Shown: one piece after another, positions 47,123 through 58,274 of the stretch
Layout of the letters: every line of letters begins with the position of its first letter
Position numbering within the stretch: position 1 is the stretch's first letter
Source of the DNA: Paraliobacillus zengyii
GTDB lineage: Bacteria; Bacillota; Bacilli; Bacillales; Amphibacillaceae
Length of the DNA: 64,000 bases
Reading direction: 5' to 3'
NCBI RefSeq assembly: GCF_003268595.1
Contig: NZ_CP029797.1
Coordinates: forward strand, 2,191,501 to 2,255,500
Translations under genes and position numbers: made by a program
The notes under the pieces: generated by a model
Told to the model about the DNA's origin: nothing
The model's input: only the letters and a program-made list of their open reading frames with translations
Databases searched by the model: none

Positions 47123-48009
47123 TGTTGTAAGATTTTCTCTTTAAGATCAGCTTGAAATTCAGCTTCTTTTAACATTGCGATTTCAAATTGGTATGGAGGC
47201 TTTTTGTTTTTCTTGTCTTCTCCTACATAAGGTGTTTCTAATATTTTCGGTAAATGACTTAGTTGGGGATGATGGACTATATAACGCAGCGCATCATAAC
47301 CTATATAACCAAAACCAATATTCTCGTGCCTATCTTTATGAGCCTCAACTGGGTTTTTACTATCATTTACATGGATAACTTTCAATCGATCTAATCCAAT
47401 AATGCGATCAAACTTGTCTAATACACCATCAAAATCATTTACAACATCATAACCAGCATCATGAATGTGGCATGTGTCTAAACATATAGATAACTTTTCG
47501 TTTCGCTCTACACCCTCTATTATTCGAGCAAGCTCTTCAAAATTGCTACCTATTTCAGAACCTTTTCCAGCCATCGTTTCTAGCGCGATCTGAACATCCT
47601 GGTCTTTTAATAATACTTCATTTAAACCCTCAATAATTCTATCAATTCCTTTGTCCACACCTTCTCCAACATGTGCACCTGGGTGTAAGACAATTTGTTT
47701 AGCACCGATAGCTTGCGTACGCTCAATCTCACTTTGCATAAAGGTAACGCCTAATTCAAAGGTTTCTTTTTTTGTTGTATTTCCCAAATTAATGATATAT
47801 GGTGCGTGCACAACAATTTCCTCAATACCATTTTCTTTCATGTGTGCCTGACCCGCTTCAATATTTAGCTCTTCAATTGGACGTCTTCTTGTATTTTGTG
47901 GTGCCCCAGTATATACCATAAATGCAGTAGCACCATAAGATGCAGCTTCTTCACTAGAACCCAATAACATCTTTTTTCCACTCATTGATACGTGTGAACC
48001 TATTTTCAA
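47119..48009 (-). CDS. nfo: Deoxyribonuclease IV (apurinic endonuclease)
   Basis: 296 residues. TIM-barrel AP endonuclease that nicks 5' of abasic sites. Zinc-ligand segments: [51 protein letters not shown] and [10 protein letters not shown]. Near-identical in motifs to B. subtilis YqfS. The frame opens with GTG 48018, but GAGGTG is spaced for TTG 48009, which gives the family N-terminus [15 protein letters not shown]. In spore formers this enzyme repairs spore DNA during outgrowth. Confidence 0.94.
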   Translation of the reverse strand: MKIGSHVSMSGKKMLLGSSEEAASYGATAFMVYTGAPQNTRRRPIEELNIEAGQAHMKENGIEEIVVHAPYIINLGNTTKKETFELGVTFMQSEIERTQAIGAKQIVLHPGAHVGEGVDKGIDRIIEGLNEVLLKDQDVQIALETMAGKGSEIGSNFEELARIIEGVERNEKLSICLDTCHIHDAGYDVVNDFDGVLDKFDRIIGLDRLKVIHVNDSKNPVEAHKDRHENIGFGYIGYDALRYIVHHPQLSHLPKILETPYVGEDKKNKKPPYQFEIAMLKEAEFQADLKEKILQQ

Positions 48010-48079
48010 TTCCAACACCTCTTTTTCAAAACTAACATAATCATAACAGAAACACTTGCTTCCATACAGAAAAATTTAA

Positions 48080-49393
48080 CTAGGAACGTTTATTTTGTTT
48101 TTGACTAATTCTCTTTTTAAGTTTTTGTTGCTCATATTTCATTTTCTTTTTATATCCTGGTTTTACTTTTTTAGTTTTCCGGACACGATTCCAAGCCTCT
48201 TGATCAGTGGTAGTGCCTGTTTGTTTTCTTTGCGAACGTTCATTCCAAGCTTTTATTTCTTTCCATTCCCCTTGTACAATATCGAATGTTGTAAACGATA
48301 GACCACGTTTAGTTAACTTCTGAATAAGGTTAACATCCGAATCGTCATAAAGATTAATGGCTGTCCCTTCCATCCCTGCACGAGCTGTACGACCCACACG
48401 ATGAATGTAGAATTCTTCCTCTTTTGGCATTTGAGCATTAATAACATGACTGATACCTTTAATGTCAATCCCTCTTGCAGCTAAGTCCGTTGCTACAATA
48501 TATTGATAACGCAACGATTGTATTTCTTTTAACACACGCTTTCTTTCACGGGCTTGCAAACCACCATGTATCAAACCTGCTTGAATACCTTTTTCTTGTA
48601 ATTGCTTGTAGAGCTTGTTAGCTGCCTCTTTACCGTTAGTAAATATTAAAACTAAATATGGATTAATTACTTCCGATATTTTAAGAATTACTTCAGCTGG
48701 CTCACGATGACGTAAAGGTACTAATCGATGCTCGATCTTCTCTGGGGCAAAATGGTCTTTAATATGAAAAGAAGATGGATTGTGTAAGTATTTAGTTAAA
48801 AAAGGTTGTAATCTTTCTGGAATAGTAGCTGAAAAAACTAATACTTGAATTGACTCTCGTGCTCGAACTAACATCTTATCTATTTCTGTGATTAACCCTA
48901 AATCTAGCATTAAATCTGCCTCATCTATTACAAATCCTTCTGCAGTATAGATATCTAAGGCACCCTCTTGAATTAAGTCTAAAATTCTTCCAGGTGTTCC
49001 AACTACAATTTGAGGCTGTATTTTTAACTTTTCAATCATTCTTTTCTTATCTGTTCCACCAATGAATAATTTTGCGTTGATTTTATCTTCTTGATTTGAA
49101 AAAGCCAGAATTTTTTTTACTTCATTGTGAATCTGTGTTGCCAGTTCTCTAGTTGGTGATGTAATGACAATTTGTACCTCTTGTTTATTTACGTCTAAAC
49201 GACTACACAATGGTAATAAAAATGCATGTGTTTTCCCTGATCCAGTGTGTGATTGTCCAATTACACTTTCACCACGTAAAACAGCTGGAATAACTTTCTG
49301 TTGAATTGGGGTAGGTTCTTTAAATTGTAGATTGTCAATGACGCCCTCAATCCACGGTTTTAAGTTGTATTGTTTAAATTGATGATTTTCCAT
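48080..49393 (-). CDS. cshB: DEAD-box RNA helicase CshB
   Basis: 437 residues. Q motif (FKEPTPIQQKVIP), Walker A QSHTGSGKT (47-55), DEAD in VIDEADLMLDLG, SAT in VFSATIPE, and motif VI HRVGRTARAG, then a basic C-terminal tail (residues 400-437) that should help bind RNA. B. subtilis CshB (YqfR) works in ribosome assembly and cold adaptation. GAGGAG precedes ATG 49393. Confidence 0.93.
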   Translation of the reverse strand: MENHQFKQYNLKPWIEGVIDNLQFKEPTPIQQKVIPAVLRGESVIGQSHTGSGKTHAFLLPLCSRLDVNKQEVQIVITSPTRELATQIHNEVKKILAFSNQEDKINAKLFIGGTDKKRMIEKLKIQPQIVVGTPGRILDLIQEGALDIYTAEGFVIDEADLMLDLGLITEIDKMLVRARESIQVLVFSATIPERLQPFLTKYLHNPSSFHIKDHFAPEKIEHRLVPLRHREPAEVILKISEVINPYLVLIFTNGKEAANKLYKQLQEKGIQAGLIHGGLQARERKRVLKEIQSLRYQYIVATDLAARGIDIKGISHVINAQMPKEEEFYIHRVGRTARAGMEGTAINLYDDSDVNLIQKLTKRGLSFTTFDIVQGEWKEIKAWNERSQRKQTGTTTDQEAWNRVRKTKKVKPGYKKKMKYEQQKLKKRISQKQNKRS

Positions 49394-49700
49394 ATAAGTT
49401 AACTCCTCATTTTTTCCAAATCGTTTTGTACATCTATTATAAGTTAGATATACTGAAAATGCACATTACATTTCATTATATATCCTATATTGCCAAAAAC
49501 CTATCTTTTTATTTTGCTGTTACTTCTATGATCTATATAATATAAGTATTACACATTTTGATTAAGATTATTTTATGAACAATGCGAGTTTATCATAAAG
49601 CGATTATCGATTAAAAGATAATTTGAATTATTTATGACTAACAGAGCACAAATTCATAGCTATTATTCTTCAAAAAGTCGTGCGCTAATTAATTATATTC
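49394..49700. other. AT-rich spacer between cshB and yqfO
   Basis: No gene seen. In B. subtilis yqfQ and ispH (yqfP) occupy this interval; neither can be read here, even as fragments. AT content is very high; no repeat or RNA recognised. Confidence 0.6.
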
Positions 49701-49704
49701 AAAA

Positions 49705-49742
49705 ATAAAGCAGACTATCAACGGTCAGCCTGCTTTATTTCA
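49705..49742 (-). terminator. Terminator after yqfO
   Basis: AAATAAAGCAG and CTGCTTTATTT pair with internal GACTATC/ACGGTCA imperfect pairing; immediately past the yqfO stop. Confidence 0.7.
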
Positions 49743-50540
49743 CTATAAAAATTGAAACGGTTCTGTATTCTTAATCGATTCCTCGAAAGTTACATTTAGA
49801 GATTTTTCTGTTGTTTTCTTCTCCAAATATGATTTTAAATATGCTTTCATAACCTTTTCTACATGATGTCCAGGATCAATGACAGCTAGGTCCATTGCCA
49901 TCGCATCTTGTGCATCATGAAACGTCATATCGCCAGTTACATAAACATCTGCGCCCATAAGCTTAGCCTGATTAATAAAATCTTTACCACTACCACCTAA
50001 AACAGCGACTTTTCTAACCTTCTTATTGAGTTCGCCTACAACACGTAAAGCTGGGATTTCTAACTTTTCTTTAACCCTTAGACAAAAGTCATTTAGAGAT
50101 ATTGTCTCTTTTAATTCACCAATTCTACCTGCCCCAATTGAATCTCCATGTTCTGATGGAACCAATACACTTGTATCTATTACTTCTAATCGGTCTGAAA
50201 GTATATCACTAACACCACCATCAATAACATCTAAATTCGTATGAACAGCATAGACCGCAATCTTGTGTTTTAATAGCTTTTCAATAATGCGACCTTCTGA
50301 CTTACCTGTGTCTATTTGTTTTAATGGTTTAAATAATAATGGATGATGTGCAATGATTAGATCTACTTCTTTTTCTATCGCCTCATCTACTACATTTTCT
50401 AAAACGTCTAATGTTAGTAATACTTTATTTACTTTATCTTCCGATGACCCTATTTGTAGACCGACATTATCCCAATCATAAGCATATTCCTTAGGTGCCA
50501 GTTCTTCAAGGATAGCGACAATATCACGTATGCGTACCAT
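49743..50540 (-). CDS. yqfO: Nif3-like dinuclear metal centre protein YqfO (short form)
   Basis: 265 residues. Metal-site motifs: DNVGLQIG, IIAHHPLLFKP, YAVHTNLDVIDGGVSD, and PGHHVEK near the end; the tail reads NTEPFQF as in the family. B. subtilis YqfO is about 373 residues because a PII-like domain is inserted in the middle. Here the segment after LVPSEHGDSIGAGRIGEL runs straight on, so the insert is missing. Start ATG 50540, spaced from AAGGTG, overlapping trmK by 17 bases. Cellular role unknown, sometimes linked to GTP cyclohydrolase fold type 2. Confidence 0.87.
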   Translation of the reverse strand: MVRIRDIVAILEELAPKEYAYDWDNVGLQIGSSEDKVNKVLLTLDVLENVVDEAIEKEVDLIIAHHPLLFKPLKQIDTGKSEGRIIEKLLKHKIAVYAVHTNLDVIDGGVSDILSDRLEVIDTSVLVPSEHGDSIGAGRIGELKETISLNDFCLRVKEKLEIPALRVVGELNKKVRKVAVLGGSGKDFINQAKLMGADVYVTGDMTFHDAQDAMAMDLAVIDPGHHVEKVMKAYLKSYLEKKTTEKSLNVTFEESIKNTEPFQFL

Positions 50541-51246
50541 CTCCTGCACCTTGCAAAACCTCCTCTATTACTTTTACCTCTTGTTTGAAGGTTGTTAATT
50601 TTTCATGATTTATAGTTCGAGCTTGTTTCATTTGCTCAATAACACGCAATCGATTGTTTTTTTCCAATTCCCACTTTTCTTTAAACGTTTCATTTTTTTC
50701 CCGTAACAGGTGTGGGCCAAACAATAATTCTTTCTTAAGATCATGATAACCGATTAAGCCATCACCATGATCTGCAACTAACACCTCATAAATATGCCCA
50801 TCTTCCTTAATAATCTGTTCTGCAACTAATTGATAGCAATGCGTTGAAAACCATTCACGAACTAAATGAGCATCCACATTCGGTTGGACAATAACACGTT
50901 CAATGTTAGATAATTTATCTTTCCCACTATCTAAAATTGAACGTATTAATCCTCCTCCCATACCAGCTATTACAATTTGACGAACGGGGTAATTTGCAAT
51001 TACTTCTAAACCATTGCCTTTAACAACGTCAATTTGGCTGGTTAAGTTTAGCGCTTTTACGTTATCTTTTGCACTTTGAAAAGGTCCATCGTTTAATTCA
51101 CCCGCAATTGCAAATGAAGTAGAATCATTGGAACAAATATAACTTGGTAAATAGGCATGATCACTTCCTATGTCAGCAAAATATGCTTTTTTAGGTATAT
51201 ATTTTGCTACTGTATGTAGACGATCTGATAATAATTTTTCATTCAT
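50524..51246 (-). CDS. trmK: tRNA (adenine22-N1)-methyltransferase
   Basis: 240 residues. SAM-binding Rossmann motif ADIGSDHAYLPSYI (about 25-38), catalytic-site region IAGMGGGLIRSIL and VQPNVDAHLVREW, then a C-terminal helical (coiled) domain. It methylates A22 in the D loop of tRNAs (YqfN). ATG 51246 has CGAGGTAAT upstream. Co-transcribed with yqfO as in B. subtilis. Confidence 0.92.
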   Translation of the reverse strand: MNEKLLSDRLHTVAKYIPKKAYFADIGSDHAYLPSYICSNDSTSFAIAGELNDGPFQSAKDNVKALNLTSQIDVVKGNGLEVIANYPVRQIVIAGMGGGLIRSILDSGKDKLSNIERVIVQPNVDAHLVREWFSTHCYQLVAEQIIKEDGHIYEVLVADHGDGLIGYHDLKKELLFGPHLLREKNETFKEKWELEKNNRLRVIEQMKQARTINHEKLTTFKQEVKVIEEVLQGAGDGTHT

Positions 51247-51279
51247 TATAATTACCTCGCAAAAATTATTCTTTTCTTT

Positions 51280-51816
51280 CTAAAAAACATAAAAAAGAAA
51301 ACTCATTACTATTCCTGTACTACCTAAAAAAATCAAAAACTTCCTTTTGCTACGCATACCAATTAAAATCCAGATAGCGCATTGAAAACCTGCGAAAAGC
51401 GTGTTTAATAAAATAGAACCAAAGCTCAGGTATATTAATGTGACGGAAGTCAATAAAATGATACTTAATAAAATGATAAATGCATAGGCAATATATAATT
51501 GAAGCTTCTTCTTTGAGACAGTGTAAAAAACAAATGCAACAGTTACTATAAAAAATGAGAACAGAACTTGCATCCAGACATCTAAATGAGTAAAATATAA
51601 AATAAAAAATGAAATAGGTAATAAAAAAAGGTTTAAAGCTATGATACCTACACTAACTAAATTTATTCGTTCAGAATCAGGTTCTTCCGTTACAACGGTA
51701 GATTCACCCTCTGTATATAGAGCTAATAAAAAGTCACAATAATGACTCGGTAATAAATGAGACGCTTTCCAATATTTAATCTCTTTAATAATAATAGATT
51801 TACGATCTTCTGTCAT
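51280..51816 (-). CDS. Unrecognised membrane protein between sigA and trmK
   Basis: 178 residues: a soluble N-terminal 50 residues (ITEIKYWKASHLLPSHYCDFLLALYTEGE-type helix, in part), then about five hydrophobic segments. B. subtilis has the cytochrome gene cccA in this interval; this protein has no haem motif (CxxCH) and is not cccA. ATG 51816 has AGGTGTC upstream. I do not recognise the family. Confidence 0.7.
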   Translation of the reverse strand: MTEDRKSIIIKEIKYWKASHLLPSHYCDFLLALYTEGESTVVTEEPDSERINLVSVGIIALNLFLLPISFFILYFTHLDVWMQVLFSFFIVTVAFVFYTVSKKKLQLYIAYAFIILLSIILLTSVTLIYLSFGSILLNTLFAGFQCAIWILIGMRSKRKFLIFLGSTGIVMSFLFYVF

Positions 51817-51855
51817 TTGTCTGACACCTCACAAAAAGCAATACTTACTAAAAAA

Positions 51856-51918
51856 GGCGCAGCCAATGAAACCTCCAACATATTCAAATCATAAATTGGA
51901 AAACTCATTGTCTGCGCG
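51856..51918 (-). terminator. Terminator after sigA
   Basis: GCGCAG-AC-AATGA and TCATT-GG-CTGCGC pair around a large loop, followed by a T run on the minus strand. Confidence 0.65.
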
Positions 51919-51933
51919 TATATTTCAAAGTGT

Positions 51934-53061
51934 TTATTCAAGGAAATCTTTTAAACGTTTACTACGACTAGGATGACGTAGTTTTCGTAATGCTTTTGCT
52001 TCAATTTGTCTGATTCTCTCTCTTGTCACACCAAAAACCTTTCCAACTTCTTCAAGTGTACGTGTACGACCATCATCAAGTCCAAAACGTAAGCGAAGCA
52101 CGTTTTCTTCACGATCTGTTAAAGTATCTAATACGTCTTCAAGTTGTTCTTTTAATAGCTCGTAAGCAGCGTGATCAGAAGGGGACGTAGCTTCCTGATC
52201 TTCAATGAAATCACCTAAGTGAGAATCATCTTCTTCTCCAATTGGAGTTTCTAAAGAGACAGGTTCTTGCGCAATTTTAAGAATCTCCCTTACTTTATCA
52301 GGAGTTAATTCCATTTCTTCTCCTATTTCTTCTGGAGTTGGTTCACGACCAAAATCTTGTAGAAGTTGACGTTGCACTCTAATAAGTTTATTAATTGTTT
52401 CAACCATATGAACTGGAATACGTATTGTTCTAGCTTGATCAGCAATAGCTCTTGTAATTGCTTGACGAATCCACCAAGTTGCATAGGTACTGAATTTAAA
52501 ACCTTTTCTATGGTCGAATTTCTCAACCGCTTTAATTAGACCCATATTTCCCTCTTGGATAAGGTCTAGGAATAGCATTCCTCTACCTACATAACGTTTA
52601 GCAATGCTGACAACTAATCTTAGATTTGCCTCCGCCAGTCTTCTTTTAGCTTCTTCTTCACCTTTTTCGATACGCTCAGCTAAACCAATTTCCTCTTTAG
52701 CTGACAATAGGTCCACACGACCAATTTCTTTTAGATACATACGTACTGGATCATTAATTTTAATACCTAACGGGACACTCAAATCATTTAAGTCAAATTC
52801 TTCTACTTTTGAAATTTCTTTCATACTGGGATCTTCTTCAGATTCACCAATTATTTCTATTCCTTGTTCACTTAGGTACTCATAATATTCGTCCATTTGT
52901 TCTGACTCTAACTCAAAATTGGCTAAACGCTCTGCCACCTCTTCATAGGCTAACACACCGCGTTTCTTTCCCATTTCTAAGAGTTGATCCTTCACTTGTT
53001 CTAGCGTCAGCGTCAGTTCATTTTCGTTTTCTTTTGAACGTGATGGCTTATTATTCGCCAT
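51934..53061 (-). CDS. sigA: Primary RNA polymerase sigma factor SigA (RpoD)
   Basis: 375 residues. Region 1.1 (about 1-75), region 1.2 and 2 with [43 protein letters not shown] (-10 binding), region 3, and region 4 with [24 protein letters not shown] (-35 binding; ends at [13 protein letters not shown]). Start MANNKPSR at ATG 53061 after GGAAGGAGGGG; the longer frame to 53079 is not supported. Follows dnaG by 32 bases in the macromolecular synthesis operon. Confidence 0.97.
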   Translation of the reverse strand: MANNKPSRSKENENELTLTLEQVKDQLLEMGKKRGVLAYEEVAERLANFELESEQMDEYYEYLSEQGIEIIGESEEDPSMKEISKVEEFDLNDLSVPLGIKINDPVRMYLKEIGRVDLLSAKEEIGLAERIEKGEEEAKRRLAEANLRLVVSIAKRYVGRGMLFLDLIQEGNMGLIKAVEKFDHRKGFKFSTYATWWIRQAITRAIADQARTIRIPVHMVETINKLIRVQRQLLQDFGREPTPEEIGEEMELTPDKVREILKIAQEPVSLETPIGEEDDSHLGDFIEDQEATSPSDHAAYELLKEQLEDVLDTLTDREENVLRLRFGLDDGRTRTLEEVGKVFGVTRERIRQIEAKALRKLRHPSRSKRLKDFLE

Positions 53062-53093
53062 GAGTTCCCCTCCTTCCAAACTAACTCACCATA

Positions 53094-54911
53094 TCAATGA
53101 CTAGCATTTTTAAGTTTTTTTTGTATCTCCATAATTTCCATACCTATTTGTGCTGCTTTAACGAAGTCTTGTTGTATTTCAGCTTTCTTTTGTTCTTCCT
53201 TTAAACCTTGTATAATTACCTTATCTTCTAGTTCTGCACGAATAATTCTGATATAGTCATTAATTTCTTTATCACTAATGTCTGAATGCGTTGGTTCCAT
53301 TGCAATTTCCACAATATGATTTTTAGTTGATTGATCAATAACTTTTTCAATAAAATGACTAATATCAGGAGCAAAACCTTCTTCGTAGTATGCATATAAA
53401 TGTGTCACAATAATTTTATGTGAGTCCACAGTAAAAGAAGCACCTAATTCTTCTTTTACTTTTTCTGCAATTGAAGAATCGTATAGCATATAAGCAATTA
53501 ATTGTTTTTCTGCATTATGAAAAGCAGGAAGTAATTTATTTTTTCGCTTATATATTTCTGTGCTTTTAGTATGGCTAGTTGCTTTCCGGTTATCCTGTAT
53601 CCCTAACTTTTTCCTACGTTGTTGAATTTCATCTAATACTGTATCAAGTGATAAACTAAATTGTTTAGCAATTTCCTTCGCATAATGTTCTTGTTCCATT
53701 GGACGATTAATCGTTGCTATTTCATCAATCACTTTTTCAATATATTGAATTCGATCTCCTTCTAAGTTAAGGTTAAAGTCCTTCTTCATATACTCCATCA
53801 AAAATGTCATATACGTATTACTTGCATCAAGTACCTCTTGTTGAAAACGTTCAGCACCATACATTTTTATAAATGAATCTGGATCCAGACCATTTGGAAT
53901 GCTTGCAATCTTTACAGTGCAACCAACATGTCGCATTAATTTAGCAGCCTTGTATGACGCTTCAAGACCAGCACGATCACCATCATAACAAATTATTACG
54001 AGCTCAACATATCTTTTTAACAGTCTTGCTTGTTGCTCTGTTATCGACGTACCTAAGGTAGCAACTCCGTTTAATATGCCAGCTTGATGAGCTGCAATTA
54101 CATCCATATATCCTTCAAATAAAACAGCCTGTCCTTGTTTACGGATAGCACTTCTAGCCAAATCAAAGTTATAAAGTAGTTTACCTTTTTGAAAAAGTGA
54201 CGATTCTGGACTATTTAAGTATTTAGGTTCTTGCTCAGTAATGGTTCTTCCACCAAATCCGATACTTTTCCCTAAATGATTACGAATTGGAAATGTAACT
54301 CTGCCTCTAAAACGATCACTTACTTGATTTTGATCATTCGCTGTTAACACGCCTGCTTTCACCATTTGTTGTGGATGAAAACCTTTCTTCTCTAGAAATT
54401 GAACTATAACCTCACGTGATTGTGGTGAGTAACCAAGTTGAAACGTGTCAATTACTTCATCAGTAAACCCGCGTTCTTGTAAATAGCGATAACCTTGTTT
54501 ACCTTCTTTTGTATGTCGTAATAAATGATGGTATAATTTAGTGAGCCATTCATACGCTTTTAAACTAGCTTGGTCTTCTTGGTTGTTTAATTGTTCAGAT
54601 TGTTTCTCCATATTTTCGGGTAATTCATGACCACTTTTTCCTGCTAGTTGTTGAATTGCCTGATAAAATGAAAAACCTTCTATTTCCATAAGAAAAGTTA
54701 AAACGTTTCCGCCTTTTCCACATCCAAAACAATGAAAAATCTGTTTATCCTGTGTGACTGAAAAAGAAGGTGTACTTTCCCCATGAAAAGGGCATAAACC
54801 AAAAAAGTTTTTCCCTTGCTTTTTTAGCGTTACATACTCACCAATTACATCCACAATATCATTGGCTTTCTTTATTTCATCGATTGTCTCTTCAGGAATT
54901 TGACCTGACAT
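53094..54911 (-). CDS. dnaG: DNA primase
   Basis: 605 residues. Zinc-binding CHC2 domain with Cys40, His43, Cys61 and Cys64, TOPRIM core (VLFEGYMDVIAAHQAG and VIICYDGDRAGLEA), and a C-terminal helicase-binding domain. Makes RNA primers for replication. Several in-frame ATGs lie at 54926-54911; ATG 54911 (MSGQIPEE) is behind GGTGAT and agrees with relatives, but the exact start is uncertain. First gene of dnaG-sigA. B. subtilis has yqxD just upstream; it is missing here. Confidence 0.94.
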   Translation of the reverse strand: MSGQIPEETIDEIKKANDIVDVIGEYVTLKKQGKNFFGLCPFHGESTPSFSVTQDKQIFHCFGCGKGGNVLTFLMEIEGFSFYQAIQQLAGKSGHELPENMEKQSEQLNNQEDQASLKAYEWLTKLYHHLLRHTKEGKQGYRYLQERGFTDEVIDTFQLGYSPQSREVIVQFLEKKGFHPQQMVKAGVLTANDQNQVSDRFRGRVTFPIRNHLGKSIGFGGRTITEQEPKYLNSPESSLFQKGKLLYNFDLARSAIRKQGQAVLFEGYMDVIAAHQAGILNGVATLGTSITEQQARLLKRYVELVIICYDGDRAGLEASYKAAKLMRHVGCTVKIASIPNGLDPDSFIKMYGAERFQQEVLDASNTYMTFLMEYMKKDFNLNLEGDRIQYIEKVIDEIATINRPMEQEHYAKEIAKQFSLSLDTVLDEIQQRRKKLGIQDNRKATSHTKSTEIYKRKNKLLPAFHNAEKQLIAYMLYDSSIAEKVKEELGASFTVDSHKIIVTHLYAYYEEGFAPDISHFIEKVIDQSTKNHIVEIAMEPTHSDISDKEINDYIRIIRAELEDKVIIQGLKEEQKKAEIQQDFVKAAQIGMEIMEIQKKLKNASH

Positions 54912-54949
54912 ATACATCACCATCATCTATATAGTTCTATAAAAAACGT

Positions 54950-55308
54950 AAAAATCCTGCAACATTCGACATTTTTTTAATAATAATCACTAAAATTATT
55001 ACTTTTTATTATAATACCTCTAATTCAAGATGAATAAACTTATGATAGCTACTTATTCTAAATCCTTTTTTTCATAGCTGTACACTACATTTAATCCTCA
55101 AAAAATAACCTATTTGTTTATGTTCTACAAAAATAATGAAATTCCTTCTTAATTTGCATCAATAAGTAATAAATTAGCTGAATATAATAAAATATTTTTT
55201 CACAATCACTAATTATAATATATATATATTAAAAATGCTATTCTTTTGATTATATTATTGCATAAAACATACAATTATAATCATGATTTACGTTATTTCC
55301 CTTTATGT
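54950..55308. other. Very AT-rich non-coding gap
   Basis: About 400 bases of sequence near 80% A+T between ppsR and dnaG, with TA runs (for example 55214-55228) and no credible frame. B. subtilis has yqxD between these genes. Promoter-like motifs abound by chance in such sequence, so I call none. Confidence 0.6.
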
Positions 55309-55347
55309 ATATAAAATCCTTATACTATTATACAAGGATTTTATATT
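55309..55347 (-). terminator. Probable terminator after ppsR
   Basis: ATAAAATCCTT and AAGGATTTTAT pair with further TATAC/GTATA pairing and end next to the ppsR stop; the T run is short. Confidence 0.6.
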
Positions 55348-55354
55348 TAACAAC

Positions 55355-56164
55355 TTATAAAGTTGTTTGAGATTGAATAATTACATTTGCTGTCTCTTCG
55401 ACAGCTTTATTTGATACTTCAATAACAGGACAACCAATTCGATCGATTATTGCCTGAAAATAATCGAGTTCATACGTAATTCTTTCATGGGTCGCATAAC
55501 TAGCTTGTTCTCCTAATCCAAGTGTCTTTAATCTCTCTCGCCTTATGTCATTTAACTTCTTGGGACTAATTTTTAAGCCAATGCATTTACTTGATGGTAT
55601 TGAGAACAATTCTTTCGGTGGCTCTACTTCTGGTACAATCGGCACATTAGCTACTTTATAACTTTTATGAGCTAAATACTGTGATAAAGGTGTTTTTGAA
55701 GTTCTTGATATTCCTATTAATACGATATCTGCTTGTTCAATTCCCCTTGGGTCTCTTCCATCATCATATTTAACTGCAAACTCAATTGCCTCAATTCTTT
55801 TAAAATAGGCCTCATCTAATTTATGAACTAGTCCAGGTTCTAATTTTGGCTTCTTTTCAAAAAAACGCTCCATCCCTTCAAGCATAGGTCCAATAATGTC
55901 GATAGATTCTATATTCATTTCAATGGATGTTTGTTTAATAAATTGCCGTAAGATTGGATTAATTAGAGTGAATCCGATCATTGCTTGGTCTCTAGCTGCT
56001 TTATTTAGAACGAATTCAAGTTTTGTTATATTATCAATATATGGAATTCTAACGATTTCATACTTTCCACCATTAACAAATTGTGATAATGCTGCTTTAA
56101 TAACTTGTTCCGCAGTCTCACCAACCGAATCAGATACTAAATATATCAGTTGTTTATTTACCAT
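55355..56164 (-). CDS. ppsR: Pyruvate, phosphate dikinase regulatory protein (PpsR/YqfL)
   Basis: 269 residues. DUF299 family: a bifunctional Ser/Thr kinase and pyrophosphorylase that switches pyruvate phosphate dikinase or PEP synthase off and on. N-terminal [14 protein letters not shown] and P-loop-like [15 protein letters not shown] (about 147-161), then [14 protein letters not shown]. The frame opens at 56209 inside glyS, but GGAGGAG precedes ATG 56164, which starts after the glyS stop. The target enzyme is not in the window. In B. subtilis ccpN lies between glyS and this gene; it is absent here. Confidence 0.92.
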   Translation of the reverse strand: MVNKQLIYLVSDSVGETAEQVIKAALSQFVNGGKYEIVRIPYIDNITKLEFVLNKAARDQAMIGFTLINPILRQFIKQTSIEMNIESIDIIGPMLEGMERFFEKKPKLEPGLVHKLDEAYFKRIEAIEFAVKYDDGRDPRGIEQADIVLIGISRTSKTPLSQYLAHKSYKVANVPIVPEVEPPKELFSIPSSKCIGLKISPKKLNDIRRERLKTLGLGEQASYATHERITYELDYFQAIIDRIGCPVIEVSNKAVEETANVIIQSQTTL

Positions 56165-56180
56165 TTTCTCCTCCAAATAG

Positions 56181-58274
56181 TTACGATGTGAATTGCTGTT
56201 TCCATTCAATTTGGCTTAAATCAGCAAATTGCAGTATTAATTGTGCAATTTTGTTTAACAAGGAAATTCGGTTTTGTTTTAACTTATCGTCCTCAGTCAT
56301 TACCATTGTATGATCAAAAAAGGCATGAATTGAATCAGTTAAAGTTGTTAATGTATCAATAGCTTTAGCGGCTTCAAATGATTCCATATTGTTTTGATAA
56401 TTAGTTTTAACTTTTTCATAAACGTAGTACAATTCTTTTTCTTGCTCATTTTCAAACAAGTCAATATTTATGCCAGTATCTTTACCTTTTTTAGCTAAAT
56501 TTATAACACGTACAAACGCCTCTTGGTCCGATTTAAATCCTGGATCTTGTCTTTTTATTGTTAATAATTTTGCCTTTTTAATCGTAAACATCATGTTTCC
56601 GATTTTATTCATAAGAGTAGCTTCTACAATATCTTGTTCAATTCCTGCCTCTTTTAAAATATAAGCTGCTCTGCCACGGAAAAATTCTGATATGTTTTGT
56701 TTAGCTTCTTCTTTTGAAACAGTCATAATTCCTAACGTATCATACAGCTTTTCAGTAACTGTAATAAAATCATCTATTGAAGTAGACCATTTTTGATCTT
56801 GTGCAATTTGTAAAATCCCCATAGCTTGACGTCTTAGACCATAAGGATCTTGAGAACCACTCGGTACTATACCAACTGATATACAACCAATTATAGTGTC
56901 TAGTTTGTCAGCAATACTAACAATTGCACCTTCCGTAGATGATGGCAAGTTATCATTAGCAAACCTAGGCATATAATGTTCATTTATAGCTTTAGAAACT
57001 TGCTGATTTTCACCAAATATAGTAGCGTATTTTTCACCCATAATTCCTTGTAACTTCGTAAATTCATTAACCATATTTGTTACGAGATCAAATTTACTTA
57101 TTTTAGCAGCACGTAAGGCATTTTCTTTTGTTATTTGATCGACCTCTAGTACTTCAGCTATTTCCTCTGTTAACTTAACAACACGTTCTACTTTGTCAGC
57201 AATTGTACCTAAGTTTTCTTGAAAGACCATTCGTTCTAATTTTTCGAGATTTTTTTCTATTGATTGTTTTTGGTCTTCTTCATAGAAAAACATTGCGTCT
57301 GAAAGTCTAGCATTTAATACCTTTTCGTTTCCTTTTGATACCACGTCAAGATATTGATTATTTCCATTTCGAACTGCAATAAAATGAGGTAACAATTCAC
57401 CATCACTATCTAATACTGGAAAATAACGCTGATGTTCTTTCATTGAAGTAATTAATGCTTCTTTCGGTATGGTTAAGAACGCTTCACTAAAAGATCCAAA
57501 AAATACGGTTGGATATTCAACTAATTGACTTACCTCTTCTAATAATTCCTTATCAAGTGGTATTGTCCAATTTTGTTCCTTTTCTAAATTAGCTATTTGT
57601 TCTACAATTACTTGCTTACGGTCCTTCGCATTAGCAATTACATATTGATCACGTAATTGTTCTTCATATGTCATTGTGTTGGTAATTTCAAACTTTGTTC
57701 CTAGGAACCGATGTCCGAACGAGTAATTTGATGTAGAGACACCAGCAATTTCAAACGGTATAACAGTTTGATCATTTAAACCAACTAACCAACGAATTGG
57801 TCTAATAAACCGTAATGAGCCTGTAGACCAACGCATATTTTTAGGGAAATTTAAATCTAAAATAACATGCTTAAATTCAGGTAGTAATTCCTCAGCAGTT
57901 TTACCTGCAATATATTTTGTAACATACGCATATTCTGTTCCATTTACATCTTTAAAAAAGATTTCATCCACATCTTTTCCTTGGCCTTTGGTGAAACCAA
58001 TTGCTGCCTTCGACCAGTTACCTTCTTGGTCTAAAGCAATTTTTTTAGCAGGTCCTTTTGCCTCTTCTTCTATATCAGCTTGTTTCGTTGCAAGTTGTTC
58101 AATTACAACACCTAATCTTCTCGGTGTCACATACGTTGTAATTTTTTGAAAAGGTAGTCGAATAGCAGTTAACCATTTCGCTGTTTTCTCCTGTAATTGT
58201 TTTTCTGTTGCATCTAAGAAACGTGCCGGCATTTCTTCAAGTCCAACCTCAAATAATATATTAGTTGTTTTCAT
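56181..58274 (-). CDS. glyS: Glycyl-tRNA synthetase beta subunit
   Basis: 697 residues, usual for the bacterial alpha2beta2 enzyme. Starts [20 protein letters not shown]; contains [25 protein letters not shown] and [13 protein letters not shown], with a C-terminal anticodon-binding DALR-like domain. It binds tRNA-Gly. ATG 58274 has GAGGAGGG upstream and overlaps glyQ by 14 bases. Controlled by the T-box upstream of glyQ. Confidence 0.96.
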   Translation of the reverse strand: MKTTNILFEVGLEEMPARFLDATEKQLQEKTAKWLTAIRLPFQKITTYVTPRRLGVVIEQLATKQADIEEEAKGPAKKIALDQEGNWSKAAIGFTKGQGKDVDEIFFKDVNGTEYAYVTKYIAGKTAEELLPEFKHVILDLNFPKNMRWSTGSLRFIRPIRWLVGLNDQTVIPFEIAGVSTSNYSFGHRFLGTKFEITNTMTYEEQLRDQYVIANAKDRKQVIVEQIANLEKEQNWTIPLDKELLEEVSQLVEYPTVFFGSFSEAFLTIPKEALITSMKEHQRYFPVLDSDGELLPHFIAVRNGNNQYLDVVSKGNEKVLNARLSDAMFFYEEDQKQSIEKNLEKLERMVFQENLGTIADKVERVVKLTEEIAEVLEVDQITKENALRAAKISKFDLVTNMVNEFTKLQGIMGEKYATIFGENQQVSKAINEHYMPRFANDNLPSSTEGAIVSIADKLDTIIGCISVGIVPSGSQDPYGLRRQAMGILQIAQDQKWSTSIDDFITVTEKLYDTLGIMTVSKEEAKQNISEFFRGRAAYILKEAGIEQDIVEATLMNKIGNMMFTIKKAKLLTIKRQDPGFKSDQEAFVRVINLAKKGKDTGINIDLFENEQEKELYYVYEKVKTNYQNNMESFEAAKAIDTLTTLTDSIHAFFDHTMVMTEDDKLKQNRISLLNKIAQLILQFADLSQIEWKQQFTS

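Noticed and set aside
54926..54990. SigmaH-like promoter (AGGATTT and GAAC elements) upstream of dnaG
   Set aside because: The -10 match is poor and the region is so AT-rich that chance matches are expected.
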